Source of the DNA: Paracoccus hibiscisoli
Lineage (GTDB): Bacteria; Pseudomonadota; Alphaproteobacteria; Rhodobacterales; Rhodobacteraceae
Direction of reading: 5' to 3'
DNA: 50,794 bases
NCBI RefSeq assembly: GCF_005048265.1
Contig: NZ_SUNH01000023.1
Coordinates: 1 to 50,794 of the forward strand
In this document: in pieces, positions 37,532 through 46,532 of the stretch
Position numbering within the stretch: the first letter of the stretch is position 1
How the letters are laid out: the number at the start of each line of letters is the position of its first letter
Made by a program: the position numbers and the translations under genes
Notes under the pieces: model-generated
Seen by the model: only the letters and a program-made list of their open reading frames with translations
Databases searched by the model: none
What the model was told of the DNA's origin: nothing

Positions 37532-38547
37532 GACTCGGGCGCGCCGGTCACCTGCGCCAGCGCGACCAGACGCGCCTTGGCCGACCCGCTGTCCAGCGAT
37601 TCGGCCGCCATGCGCGCGCCGTCGCGCAGGTGGGGCACGCGGCCCGCGATCAGCAGCGCGGCGGCGGCGTTCAGCAGCACCGCGTCGCGATAGGCGCCCC
37701 GTTCGCCGTCCAGCAGGGCGCGAAAGGCCGCGGCGTTCTGCGCGGGCTCTCCGCCGATGATGGCCTCGAAGGGGTGGCGGGGCAGGCCCGCATCCTCGGG
37801 CGTGACGGTGAATTCGGTGATCTGGCCGTCCGCCAGGGCCACGACCTCGCTGGGCTCGGCGATGGACAGCTCATCCGTGCCGTCGCCGCCATGGACTAGC
37901 CACGCAGACGTCGATCCCAGATCGCGCAGCACCTCGGCCATGGGCCGCAGCCAGGCGGCGCTGAAGGCGCCGGTCAGCTGGTGGCGCACGCCCGCCGGGT
38001 TTGTCAGCGGACCCAGCAGGTTGAAGACCGTGCGCGTACCCAGTTCGGCGCGCGGCGGCCCCACATGGCGCATCGCCGGGTGGTGCATCGGCGCCATCAT
38101 GAAGCAGATGCCCGCCTGATCCAGCGCGCGTTGGGCCACCGCCGGCCCGCCCATCACGTTGATCCCCATCTGGGTCAGCGCATCCGCCGCCCCCGATTTC
38201 GACGACAGGTTGCGGTTGCCATGCTTGGCCACCGGCACGCCCGCCCCCGCCACGACAAAAGCCGTCGCGGTCGAGATGTTCAGCGTCCCCTTGCCGTCGC
38301 CGCCGGTGCCGACGATGTCCATCGCGCCATCGGGCGCGGTCACGCGGGTCATGCGGGCGCGCATGGCGCGGGCAGCGGCCGCGATCTCGTCCACGGTCTC
38401 GCCGCGCACGCGCAGCGCCATCAGCAGGCCGCCGATCTGGGCGGGCGTCGCGGCACCGTCGAACAGCGCGGAAAACGCAGCCTCGGCCTCGGGGCCGGTC
38501 AGCGGGCGTTCCGCGGCCAGGCCGATCAGGGGGCGGATATCGGTCAT
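37528..38547 (-). CDS. trpD: anthranilate phosphoribosyltransferase
   Basis: Transfers phosphoribosyl from PRPP to anthranilate, 339 aa. The PRPP-binding [19 protein letters not shown] and [21 protein letters not shown] are the hallmark motifs. [22 protein letters not shown] belongs to the anthranilate channel. It overlaps trpG by 4 bp (ATGA) and ung by 4 bp. Confidence 0.96.
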   Translation of the reverse strand: MTDIRPLIGLAAERPLTGPEAEAAFSALFDGAATPAQIGGLLMALRVRGETVDEIAAAARAMRARMTRVTAPDGAMDIVGTGGDGKGTLNISTATAFVVAGAGVPVAKHGNRNLSSKSGAADALTQMGINVMGGPAVAQRALDQAGICFMMAPMHHPAMRHVGPPRAELGTRTVFNLLGPLTNPAGVRHQLTGAFSAAWLRPMAEVLRDLGSTSAWLVHGGDGTDELSIAEPSEVVALADGQITEFTVTPEDAGLPRHPFEAIIGGEPAQNAAAFRALLDGERGAYRDAVLLNAAAALLIAGRVPHLRDGARMAAESLDSGSAKARLVALAQVTGAPES

Positions 38548-39134
38548 GCGGCGTCCTTGCGGGCGGGGCAGCGGCCCAGGAAGGTGCGGATCATCTCGTG
38601 CCCGAACTGGGATGCGATGGATTCGGGGTGGAACTGCACGCCCTCGATGGGCAGGTCCTTGTGGATCAGGCCCATGATCGTCCTATCATCCGAGGTGGCG
38701 GTGACGCGCAGGCAGTCCGGCAGGGTCTCCGGCTCGACCGTCAGCGAGTGATAGCGGGTGGCGTTCAGGGGCGATTGCAGCCCGGCAAAGACCCCGGTGC
38801 CGTCATGGCTGATCGCGTCGACCTTGCCATGCAGGATGCGGTTGGCGCGCACGACCCGCCCGCCAAAGGCCTGGCCGATGGCCTGATGCCCCAGGCAGAC
38901 GCCCAGCAGCGGAATGGCTCGTTCCGCCGCCGCCGCGATCAGGTCCAGACAGATCCCTGCCTGCGCCGGATCGCAGGGCCCCGGAGAGATCACGATGCCG
39001 TCGGGCGCCATTTCCAGCGCCTCGTCCACGGTGATCTGGTCGTTGCGGCGCACGGTCACCTCGGCCCCGGCCTCGCCCATGTAATGGACCAGGTTCCAGG
39101 TAAAGCTGTCGTAATTGTCGATCAGAAGGATCAT
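38544..39134 (-). CDS. trpG: anthranilate synthase glutamine amidotransferase subunit
   Basis: Supplies ammonia from glutamine to TrpE, 196 aa. The class I amidotransferase triad is visible: Cys in [17 protein letters not shown] and His-Glu in [28 protein letters not shown] is the family N-terminus. It is first in the minus-strand block trpG-trpD-ung-trpC-moaC-moeA. trpE is 4 kb away on the opposite strand, so the usual trpE-trpG stoichiometric coupling by one operon is lost here. Confidence 0.95.
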   Translation of the reverse strand: MILLIDNYDSFTWNLVHYMGEAGAEVTVRRNDQITVDEALEMAPDGIVISPGPCDPAQAGICLDLIAAAAERAIPLLGVCLGHQAIGQAFGGRVVRANRILHGKVDAISHDGTGVFAGLQSPLNATRYHSLTVEPETLPDCLRVTATSDDRTIMGLIHKDLPIEGVQFHPESIASQFGHEMIRTFLGRCPARKDAA

Positions 39135-39272
39135 CGGGGCACCTTGCGGCCAGGAAAAAGGGGGCGGTTTCCCCCGGAAAAAGCGTCCGCTATAGATGGG
39201 CCAAAGCGCGACCGGGGGTCAAGACCGACCGGACGCCGCGCATCGGGCAAGGCAGACGGGACGGGCGCGGGC

Positions 39273-39815
39273 ATGGCACGGGGTTTTCTGGCGGGGGTTT
39301 TGCTGGGCGGTCTGGCGGGCGCAGGCGCGCTGGCGGCGCTGTCGCTGCTTGCGCCGCTGCCGCAGGGGGGCGTGGCGCCGCTGTCGGTCGGGCTGCCGGT
39401 GGGGTCGGAATTCGGACGCGGCGGCGATCTGACCCCGCGCCTGCCCGCGCCCAACGCCGCCGGGCCGCGCATCGACACCCGCCCGGCGGCCGTGCCCGCC
39501 CCCGAGGGCGAACCCGCGCCGGTGGCCGTCACCGGCGACACCGCCCGCCCCGAGACCCTGGCCGATGACCGCATCCCCGCTCAGGACCAGCCGCCCGCGG
39601 TCGATGACGCGCCCGGCCTGACCCTGCCGCAGGCCGCCCCCCGCACTCAGCTGAGCGTCCCGCAACCCATGGCCGGACCCGTGCAGGACGACACCCCCCG
39701 CATCGCCCCCGACAGCGCCGCAGCCCCCGATGACCGGCCGGCGATGCCTTCGCCAGCGCTGGATCTGTCGCTGCCGCCCGATCTGACCGACCTTCGCCGA
39801 CTGGAACGGAACTAA
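39273..39815 (+). CDS. YibQ-like N-terminal fragment, truncated divergent polysaccharide deacetylase
   Basis: A 180-aa protein with one N-terminal membrane segment (MARGFLAGVLLGGLAGAGAL) and a long Pro/Ala/Asp-rich periplasmic-looking tail. It resembles the N-terminus of the divergent polysaccharide deacetylases (YibQ type) usually found between trpE and trpG in Rhodobacteraceae, which are more than twice as long. The catalytic domain is missing: the frame stops at 39815 and the aminotransferase ATG follows one base later. It may be a remnant or a small anchored protein. The similarity is from memory and the repeat-like composition makes it soft. Confidence 0.55.
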   Translation: MARGFLAGVLLGGLAGAGALAALSLLAPLPQGGVAPLSVGLPVGSEFGRGGDLTPRLPAPNAAGPRIDTRPAAVPAPEGEPAPVAVTGDTARPETLADDRIPAQDQPPAVDDAPGLTLPQAAPRTQLSVPQPMAGPVQDDTPRIAPDSAAAPDDRPAMPSPALDLSLPPDLTDLRRLERN

Positions 39816-39816
39816 C

Positions 39817-40992
39817 ATGCACCCCCTGAACCCCGCCCTTGCCGCGACCTTTGCCCCCCCGGTGATGGAGGCGCGCCGCTGGCTGGACGGGGTGCGCTTC
39901 GCCCCCGACCGGCCGCTGATCAATGTTAGCCAGGCAGCCCCCGTCGATCCGCCCCCCGAAGGGCTGCGCCGCGCCATCGCCGAGGCCGCGCTGCATCGCC
40001 CCGAGGCGCATCTGTATGGCCCCGTGCTGGGCAATACCGATCTGCGCGACGCGGTGGCGGCGCAGTTTTCGGCGGCCTATGGCGGTGCGCTGAGCGGATC
40101 GCATGTGGCGATCACGCAGGGGTGCAACCAGGCGTTCTGCGCGGTCATGGCCACGCTGGCCGGGCAGGGCGACCAGGTGATCGTGCCGACGCCGTGGTAT
40201 TTCAACCACAAGATGTGGCTGGACATGGCGGGCGTCACCACCGTGCCGCTGCCCTGCGGGGCGGACATGCTGCCCGACCCCGACCACGCGGCGGCGCTGA
40301 TCACCCCCGCCACGCGGGCCATCGTGCTGGTCACGCCGAACAACCCGTCGGGCGCCGAATACCCCGCCGATCTGGTGGGCCGGTTCTATGACCTGGCGCA
40401 GGCGCATGGCCTGGCGCTGGTCGTGGACGAGACCTATCGCGATTTCGACAGCCGCACGGGCGCACCCCATAACCTGCTGACGCGGCCCGATTGGGACCGG
40501 GTGCTGATCCAGCTTTACAGCTTCTCCAAGGCCTATCGGCTGACCGGGCACCGGGTGGGCGCGATGGTCGCGGGCCATGACCGGCTGGCCCAGGTCGAGA
40601 AGTTTCTGGACACGGTCGCCATCTCTCCGGCGCAGCTGGGGCAGATCGGGGCGGTCTGGGGCATGACCAACCTGCAGGAATGGCTGGCCGGAGAGCGGGC
40701 CGAGATTCTGGCCCGGCGCGCGGCGGCGGCATCGGCCCTTGGGGCGCTGGATGGCTGGCGGCTGAAAAGCGCGGGCGCCTATTTCGCCTGGCTGGAGCAT
40801 CCCTTTGCCGAAAGCTCGGCCGTTTTGGCGCGGCGGATGGTACGCGATGCGGGGGTGCTGGCGCTGCCCGGCACCATGTTCACGCCGGCGGACGATCCGA
40901 CCGGGCCGCGACACCTGCGCATCGCCTTTGCCAATGTCGATGCGGCGGGTATCGCGGTGCTGGCCGGGCGTCTGGCGGGGCTTTCGGCCTGA
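39817..40992 (+). CDS. PLP-dependent class I/II aminotransferase
   Basis: A fold-type I aminotransferase of 391 aa. The PLP lysine is in YSFSKAYRLTGHRVGAM; VTPNNPSGAEYP, VVDETYRDF and the C-terminal LRIAFANV with substrate-binding Arg are intact. The amino donor and substrate are unknown; aspartate/aromatic-like or methionine-type activities are all possible. It starts one base after the truncated YibQ-like gene. A role in the adjacent aromatic pathway is possible but not shown. Confidence 0.85.
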   Translation: MHPLNPALAATFAPPVMEARRWLDGVRFAPDRPLINVSQAAPVDPPPEGLRRAIAEAALHRPEAHLYGPVLGNTDLRDAVAAQFSAAYGGALSGSHVAITQGCNQAFCAVMATLAGQGDQVIVPTPWYFNHKMWLDMAGVTTVPLPCGADMLPDPDHAAALITPATRAIVLVTPNNPSGAEYPADLVGRFYDLAQAHGLALVVDETYRDFDSRTGAPHNLLTRPDWDRVLIQLYSFSKAYRLTGHRVGAMVAGHDRLAQVEKFLDTVAISPAQLGQIGAVWGMTNLQEWLAGERAEILARRAAAASALGALDGWRLKSAGAYFAWLEHPFAESSAVLARRMVRDAGVLALPGTMFTPADDPTGPRHLRIAFANVDAAGIAVLAGRLAGLSA

Positions 40993-41059
40993 TCCACTTG
41001 TGGGTCGCGCGCCCGCGCCCTAAAGACGGGCGGGACACGACCACGAGGAAGGCCGCGCC

Positions 41060-42943
41060 ATGTCACAGCTGCGTACCAAGGGCAAATCGACCATCGTCTG
41101 GATCCTGATGGGTCTGATGGTTCTGGGGCTGGGGGGCTTTGGCGTCACCAGCTTCTCGGGCGGAACGACCGAGGTCGCGTCGGTCGGGCAGACCAAGATC
41201 ACCGCCGACGAATATGCCCGCGCGCTGCAATCGGAATTGCGCGCCTTTCAGCAGCAGACCGGCCAGCCGATCACCATGCAGCAGGCGCAGGCGATGGGCC
41301 TGCCGCAATCGGTGCAGGCCAACCTGATCGCCTCGGCCGCCCTGGCCGAGGAGGCGCGCCGCATCGGCGTGTCCGTGGGCGATGCGCAGGTCGCGCAGAC
41401 GATCATGCAGGCCGGTGCCTTCCAGGGCCCCAACGGCAGCTTTGACCGCGCCGCCTATGCCGAGGTCCTGCGCCGCGAGCGTCTCTCCGAGGCCGAGTTC
41501 GAGGCCACCGTCCGCGATGACGAGGCCCGCCTGATGCTGCAGCGGGCCGTGGTGGGCGGCGTGACCGCGCCCGCGCCGCTGGTCGACCAGACCGCGCGCT
41601 GGCTGCTGGAATCGCGTGACTTCAGCTGGCGCGAGCTGACCGAGGACGACCTGCCCGCCCCCGTGACTGAACCCGACGAGGCCACCCTGCGCGCCTGGCA
41701 CGAGGCCAATGGCGACCGCTTTACCGCGCCGGAGACGCGGGCGATCTCTTATGCCTGGGCCACGCCCGACATGCTGTCCGCGACCGTCCAGCTGGACGAG
41801 GCCGCGCTGCGCGCGACCTATGACCAGAACATCGACCAATTCCAGCGCCCGGCGCGGCGCATGGTCAGCCGCCTGGTCTTTCCCGATGCCGCCCAGGCCG
41901 AGGCCGCCCGCGCGCAGATCGACGCCAACGAGGCCCCGTTCGAGGCCTTTGTGCTGCAGCGCGGCCTGACCCTGGACGATGTCGATCTGGGCGAGGTGAC
42001 CGAGGCCCAGCTGGGCGCCGCCGCCGAGCCGGTCTTTGCGCTGGAGCAGCCGGGCGTCGTGGGTCCGATCCAGACAGATCTGGGCCCGGCGCTGTTCGCG
42101 GTCAACGCGATCCTGGACCCGGTGGACGTGCCCTTCGAGGAGGCCCGCGACGATCTGCGCGCCGAGGCGGCCCTGTCGGCCGCCGCCCGCCTGATCCGCG
42201 ACCGGACCGGCGATTACGAGGATATCCTGGCCGGTGGCGCCACGCTGGAGGATCTGGCCGAGGAGACCGAGCTGGAGCTGGGCCGTATCGATTGGACCGC
42301 CGACGCCCCCGCCGAGGAGGGCAGCATCGCGGGTTATGAGGCCTTCCGCGAGCGGGCGGCGCAGATCTCGACCACCGATTTTCCGCAGCTGGCCGAGCTG
42401 GCCGATGGCGGTGTCTTTGCCCTGCGCCTGGACGAGGTGATCCCGCCCACGTTGCGCCCCTTCGAGGAGGTGCGCGACGCCGTTCTGGCCGACTGGCGCG
42501 AGGCCGAGGTCCAGCGACAGCTGTTGGCCGCCGCCGCCGAGCTGCGCCTGGAGGAGGTTGCCGAGACCGTGACGCCCACTCCCGAGGTCGGTGCCGAGCC
42601 TGCAGCCGACACCCTTTGGACCGCCGAGACCGGCCTGCAGCGCAGCGACTGGATGGACGGGCTGCCGCCGCAGCTGCTGTCGCAGGCCTTTGCGCTGACC
42701 GAGCCGGGTGACGCGGATGTGGTGGATGCGGGCGACCGGGTGTTCGTCGTGCGGCTGGACCAGATCAACGATGCCGACCTGTCCCAGAGCGACGCGGCCC
42801 AGGTCCTGGACGGCGTGCGCGCCCGCCTGAACCAGTCGCTGCAGATCGATCTGTTCGACTATTACGCCCGCCACGCACAGCGCCAGACGCCCGTGCAGCT
42901 GAACCAGTCGGCGATCAACGCCATCAACGCGCAGGTCCAGTGA
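41060..42943 (+). CDS. ppiD: PpiD-type peptidylprolyl isomerase / SurA-like chaperone
   Basis: A 627-aa periplasmic folding factor anchored by one N-terminal helix (STIVWILMGLMVLGLGGFGV, about residues 9-30). An SurA-N chaperone region (KITADEYARALQSELRAF...) follows, then a parvulin-like region around residues 250-360 (RMVSRLVFPDAAQAEAARAQ) and long helical C-terminal parts. It helps folding of exported proteins. The parvulin domain looks divergent, so isomerase activity is uncertain. GAGGAAG precedes the ATG. It is joined to trpE by a TGATG overlap, an arrangement common in this family of bacteria. Confidence 0.86.
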   Translation: MSQLRTKGKSTIVWILMGLMVLGLGGFGVTSFSGGTTEVASVGQTKITADEYARALQSELRAFQQQTGQPITMQQAQAMGLPQSVQANLIASAALAEEARRIGVSVGDAQVAQTIMQAGAFQGPNGSFDRAAYAEVLRRERLSEAEFEATVRDDEARLMLQRAVVGGVTAPAPLVDQTARWLLESRDFSWRELTEDDLPAPVTEPDEATLRAWHEANGDRFTAPETRAISYAWATPDMLSATVQLDEAALRATYDQNIDQFQRPARRMVSRLVFPDAAQAEAARAQIDANEAPFEAFVLQRGLTLDDVDLGEVTEAQLGAAAEPVFALEQPGVVGPIQTDLGPALFAVNAILDPVDVPFEEARDDLRAEAALSAAARLIRDRTGDYEDILAGGATLEDLAEETELELGRIDWTADAPAEEGSIAGYEAFRERAAQISTTDFPQLAELADGGVFALRLDEVIPPTLRPFEEVRDAVLADWREAEVQRQLLAAAAELRLEEVAETVTPTPEVGAEPAADTLWTAETGLQRSDWMDGLPPQLLSQAFALTEPGDADVVDAGDRVFVVRLDQINDADLSQSDAAQVLDGVRARLNQSLQIDLFDYYARHAQRQTPVQLNQSAINAINAQVQ

Positions 42944-44445
42944 TGCAGCTGACCCCCGATTTCGCCGCATTTCAGGCCGAATGGGAGGCGGGCCACAACC
43001 AGCTGGTCACGATCCGCCTGGCCGCCGATCTGGACACCCCGGTCAGCCTGATGCTGAAGCTGGCCGAGGCCGCCCCCCAGAGCTTCATGCTGGAATCCGT
43101 GACCGGGGGCGAACTGCGGGGCCGCTATTCCATCGTCGGCATGAAGCCCGACCTGGTCTGGGAATGCCGCGACGGGCGCGCTCGCATCAACCGTCAGGCG
43201 CGCTTTTCGCAGGATTTCCAGGATGATGCCCGCCCGGCGCTGGACAGCCTGCGCGCGCTGATCGCGGAAAGCCGCATCCAGGTCATGCCGGATGGCGTGC
43301 CCCCGGTGGCGGCGGGACTGTTCGGCTATCTGGGCTATGACATGATCCGTCTGGTCGAGCACCTGCCCGACGTGAACCCCGACACGCTGGACCTGCCCGA
43401 CGCGATGCTGATGCGCCCGTCGGTGGTGGCCGTGCTGGACGGGGTCAAGGGCGAGGTGACGCTGTGTGCGCCCGCCTGGCATGACGGGGGCGATGCGCGC
43501 GCGGCCTATGCGCGGGCGGGCGAACGGGTGATGGACGCGCTGCGGGCGCTGGACCGCCAGCCGTCCGAGCCGCGGGTCATGGGCGACGAGGGCCAGATCG
43601 GCGCGCCGGTGTCGAACTTCACCAAGCCCGCCTATCTGGCGGCGGTCGAGAAGGCCAAGGACTATATCCGCGCGGGCGACATCTTTCAGGTGGTGCCCAG
43701 CCAGCGTTGGCGGATGGATTTCCCGCTGCCGCCCTTTGCGCTGTATCGCAGCCTGCGCCGGACCAACCCGTCGCCCTTCATGTTCTTCCTGAACATGGGC
43801 GGATTCCAGATCGTGGGCGCCAGCCCCGAGATCCTGGTGCGTCTGCGCGACGGAGAGGTGACCATCCGCCCCATCGCCGGAACCCGCCCGCGCGGCGCTG
43901 ACGAGGCCGAGGATCGCGCGTTGGAGGCCGATCTGCTGTCCGACCAGAAAGAGCTTGCCGAGCATCTGATGCTGCTGGATCTGGGCCGCAACGATGTGGG
44001 CCGCGTGGCGCGCCCCGGCACCGTCCGCCCGACCGAGCAGTTCGTCATCGAACGCTACAGCCACGTCATGCATATCGTTTCGAACGTGGTCGGAGAGCTG
44101 CGCGAGGGCGAAGATGCGCTGTCCGCGCTGCTGGCCGGGATGCCTGCGGGGACCGTCTCGGGGGCGCCCAAGGTCCGCGCCATGGAGATCATCGACGAGC
44201 TGGAGCCCGAGAAACGCGGCGTCTATGGCGGCGCGGTCGGCTATTTCGCGGCCAATGGCGAGATGGACATGTGCATCGCGCTGCGCACGGCGGTGGTGAA
44301 GGACAAGGCGCTGTATATTCAGGCGGGCGGAGGCGTCGTCTATGACAGCGACCCCGAGGCTGAGTTCGAGGAAACCGTCAACAAGAGCCGCGCCCTGCAG
44401 CGTGCCGCCGAAGGGGCCGCCCGCTTTGTGCGGGGGAACGGCTGA
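42943..44445 (+). CDS. trpE: anthranilate synthase component I
   Basis: Makes anthranilate from chorismate with TrpG, 500 aa. The N-terminal tryptophan-binding region includes LLKLAEAAPQSFMLESV-type sequence (near residue 40). The catalytic part has FQVVPSQRWRMDF, SPEILVRLRDGEVTIRPIAGTRPRG, HLMLLDLGRNDVGRV and AGMPAGTVSGAPKVRAMEII. The start overlaps the ppiD stop; no leader peptide or attenuator is visible because it is coupled to ppiD. It is followed by a strong bidirectional terminator. Confidence 0.95.
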   Translation: MQLTPDFAAFQAEWEAGHNQLVTIRLAADLDTPVSLMLKLAEAAPQSFMLESVTGGELRGRYSIVGMKPDLVWECRDGRARINRQARFSQDFQDDARPALDSLRALIAESRIQVMPDGVPPVAAGLFGYLGYDMIRLVEHLPDVNPDTLDLPDAMLMRPSVVAVLDGVKGEVTLCAPAWHDGGDARAAYARAGERVMDALRALDRQPSEPRVMGDEGQIGAPVSNFTKPAYLAAVEKAKDYIRAGDIFQVVPSQRWRMDFPLPPFALYRSLRRTNPSPFMFFLNMGGFQIVGASPEILVRLRDGEVTIRPIAGTRPRGADEAEDRALEADLLSDQKELAEHLMLLDLGRNDVGRVARPGTVRPTEQFVIERYSHVMHIVSNVVGELREGEDALSALLAGMPAGTVSGAPKVRAMEIIDELEPEKRGVYGGAVGYFAANGEMDMCIALRTAVVKDKALYIQAGGGVVYDSDPEAEFEETVNKSRALQRAAEGAARFVRGNG

Positions 44446-44456
44446 CCGCATGCGAA

Positions 44457-44482
44457 AACGGCGACCCCGAAGGGTCGCCGTT
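44457..44482. terminator. bidirectional intrinsic terminator between trpE and PRC-barrel gene
   Basis: A perfect 11-bp stem AACGGCGACCC / GGGTCGCCGTT with a CGAA tetraloop lies between two convergent genes, with a run of A before it and T after it. It is the clearest terminator in the window and should work in both directions. Confidence 0.85.
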
Positions 44483-44502
44483 CCAGCCAGATCGCGCGGC
44501 GA

Positions 44503-45258
44503 TCAGTTCGCCGGAGCCGGCTCGGTCGTGGTGCCTTCTGCGGGCATCGTGCCGTCAGCCGGTGCCATCGTGCCATCGGCCGGGGCCATCGTGTCGGCGG
44601 GCATCGTCTCTGCCGGCATCGCGCCATCCGCCGGTGCGTCGGTCATGCCAGCCGGATCGTTGGTGGGCGTCGTCGCCATCGGGTCGGCGGCGGGTGCCAT
44701 CGCAGGATCGGCGGCCGGATCGGTCATCATGTCGCCCGCGGCGGCTTCCTGATCGCGGAAGACGTACTCCGGGGCGGCGTCAGCCTCCTCGCGGGTCAGC
44801 GAGCTGGTGATCTCCTGGGCGTCCGAGTTGACGGTCAGGTCGGTCCACGGCAGAGCGATCTGCTTCTGGCCGATGCCCAGGAAGCCACCGACGCCGACGA
44901 TCGCGGCCTTCATCTCTCCGGTGTCGCCATCAACGATCAGGTCGCTGATCGAGCCGATGTTTTCGCCATCGGGCGAGGTCACGTTGGTGCCGGTGATCCA
45001 GTCGACGCGCCATTCGTTGGCGGCCTGCTGAACCTCGACCTTGTCAGCGGCCGACGCGGCGGCGGCGGCGTCATCCGCATCCTCGGTCGAGGTGGTGGCC
45101 ATGTCGGTGGTGCCCATGTCGGTCGTGGGCGCCGTACCGGTATCGGTCATCGGCGCGGGCTCCATCGCCGGGTCGGCGGCGGGGGCGGTATCCTGGGCAA
45201 AGGCGGCGCCCATGGTCAGCGGCAGGGCGAGGGTGGTGGTCAAAAGCAGCTTGCGCAT
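44503..45258 (-). CDS. PRC-barrel domain protein, secreted, with Met/Ala/Pro-rich tail
   Basis: A 251-aa protein with a signal peptide (LLLTTTLALPLTMGAAFA). A Thr/Asp/Met-rich spacer follows, then one PRC-barrel domain (about residues 75-155; WITGTNVTSPDGENIGSISD, GFLGIGQKQIALPW) and a low-complexity tail with repeats like MAPADGTMPAEG. The PRC-barrel occurs in RNA- and photosystem-associated proteins but exported versions have unknown roles. The tail is acidic and methionine-rich; it could scavenge oxidants or bind metal, which is a guess. Good GGAGA ribosome site. Confidence 0.8.
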   Translation of the reverse strand: MRKLLLTTTLALPLTMGAAFAQDTAPAADPAMEPAPMTDTGTAPTTDMGTTDMATTSTEDADDAAAAASAADKVEVQQAANEWRVDWITGTNVTSPDGENIGSISDLIVDGDTGEMKAAIVGVGGFLGIGQKQIALPWTDLTVNSDAQEITSSLTREEADAAPEYVFRDQEAAAGDMMTDPAADPAMAPAADPMATTPTNDPAGMTDAPADGAMPAETMPADTMAPADGTMAPADGTMPAEGTTTEPAPAN

Positions 45259-45393
45259 GTTCTTGTCTCCTGTGTGTGCCTTGCGGGTCGCCAGTGCAGC
45301 CCGCTATTGGATGCACAATGCAAAGGCGGGGCGCGCGGTTCCGGAAAACCACGGCCCCACCCGGCAGTCACAGGTCAAGCATTTGATATCGCG

Positions 45394-45894
45394 TCAATCT
45401 TCGCCGCGGAAAGGCTGGACGTATTGCAACGCCATATCCCAAGGGAAGAAGATCCAGGTGTCCTGGCTGACCTCGGTCACATAGCTTGCGACCATCGGCT
45501 TGCCCTTTGGCTTGGCATAGACGGTGGCCAGATGCGCCTTGGGATACATCTCGCGGATCAGCTCCAGCGTGCGGCCCGAATCGACCAGATCGTCGACCAC
45601 CAGGATGCCCTCTCCGTCGCCCATCAGCTCGGGGTCGGGACGTTTCAGCACCTCCAGCTGGCCTTGGCCAGCCTCGGTCCCCACGCCCTTGTAGGAGCGG
45701 ATCGAGATCGTGTCGATCGTGCGGATGTCCAGCTCTCGGGCGACGATCATGGCGGGGACCAGTCCGCCGCGGGTCACGGCCACCACGGCACGCCAGTCGG
45801 TGCCGTCCATGCGCCAGGCCAGGGCGCGGGCGTCGCGGTGCAGCTGATCCCAGCTGACATGAAAGCCTTTCTCGTGGGGCAGGCGGTCGGTCAC
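45394..45894 (-). CDS. gpt: xanthine-guanine phosphoribosyltransferase
   Basis: Salvages xanthine and guanine with PRPP, 166 aa. The PRPP-binding motif [17 protein letters not shown] is typical, with [17 protein letters not shown] before it and [12 protein letters not shown] near the C-terminus. It starts with GTG at 45894, helped by AAGGAG 9 bases upstream. It is in the same direction as LysE and fabI and 13 bp after the LysE gene, so co-transcription is possible. Confidence 0.93.
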   Translation of the reverse strand: MTDRLPHEKGFHVSWDQLHRDARALAWRMDGTDWRAVVAVTRGGLVPAMIVARELDIRTIDTISIRSYKGVGTEAGQGQLEVLKRPDPELMGDGEGILVVDDLVDSGRTLELIREMYPKAHLATVYAKPKGKPMVASYVTEVSQDTWIFFPWDMALQYVQPFRGED

Positions 45895-45907
45895 GGTCTT
45901 GTCTCCT

Positions 45908-46519
45908 TCAGGGGCGCAGGATCAGGGACAGGCCAAGGGCGGCGATCGCGAACCCCGCGCCTCGGTCGATCCAGAATTTCGATGCGAAATAGCGCTGCCG
46001 CAGGACCGGCAACGCCATCAGGCTGGCCAGTGCGGTATAGAACAACAGCTCGACCGACAAGGCCACAGCATAGATCGCGCCCTTGTCGGCCAGCCCAAGT
46101 GCGCCGGGAAAGATCGACAGCAGCACAGCGGAATAGAACAGGGCGGGCTTTGGGTTCGACAGGTTCAGCGCCATGCCGGCCCACAGACCCCGCGCGCGCC
46201 CCTGCGCCGGATCGGGCAGCGGATCGGCGGCGTGGCGCCACATCTTGACCCCAATCCACAGCAGATAGGCCCCGCCCATCAGCTTCAGCGCGGTCAGCGT
46301 CCAAGGCGCCACGCGAAACAGCGCGGTCAGGCCCAGCAGCGCGAACAGGCACCAGACCGAGGCCCCGATCGCCAACCCCCAGCCATAGGTCAGCGCCCGC
46401 CTGCGCCCAAGCGCGAACGCCCCCTGGCTGACCGCGATGACGCCCGGCCCCGGCGACAGGATCGCGACCGAGAGCGTGGCGACAAAGACGGCCATCTGTT
46501 CGGTCGTGACCTGGATCAT
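45908..46519 (-). CDS. LysE/RhtB family exporter
   Basis: A membrane protein of 203 aa with about six helices. The family signature [22 protein letters not shown] is near residue 22 and [15 protein letters not shown] is in the middle. This family exports amino acids such as homoserine, threonine, cysteine or lysine; the substrate cannot be told. It lies between fabI and gpt on the same strand, with gaps of 13 bp on each side. Confidence 0.87.
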   Translation of the reverse strand: MIQVTTEQMAVFVATLSVAILSPGPGVIAVSQGAFALGRRRALTYGWGLAIGASVWCLFALLGLTALFRVAPWTLTALKLMGGAYLLWIGVKMWRHAADPLPDPAQGRARGLWAGMALNLSNPKPALFYSAVLLSIFPGALGLADKGAIYAVALSVELLFYTALASLMALPVLRQRYFASKFWIDRGAGFAIAALGLSLILRP

Positions 46520-46532
46520 CGGGGCGCGGACC

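Noticed and set aside
42940..42950. trp leader peptide or attenuator before trpE
   Set aside because: trpE starts at the ppiD stop codon, so there is no leader region.
45383..45397. FNR-like TTGAT...GTCAA sequence near the gpt stop
   Set aside because: The spacer is 5 bases instead of 4 and it overlaps the end of gpt, so it is not a proper FNR-type site.
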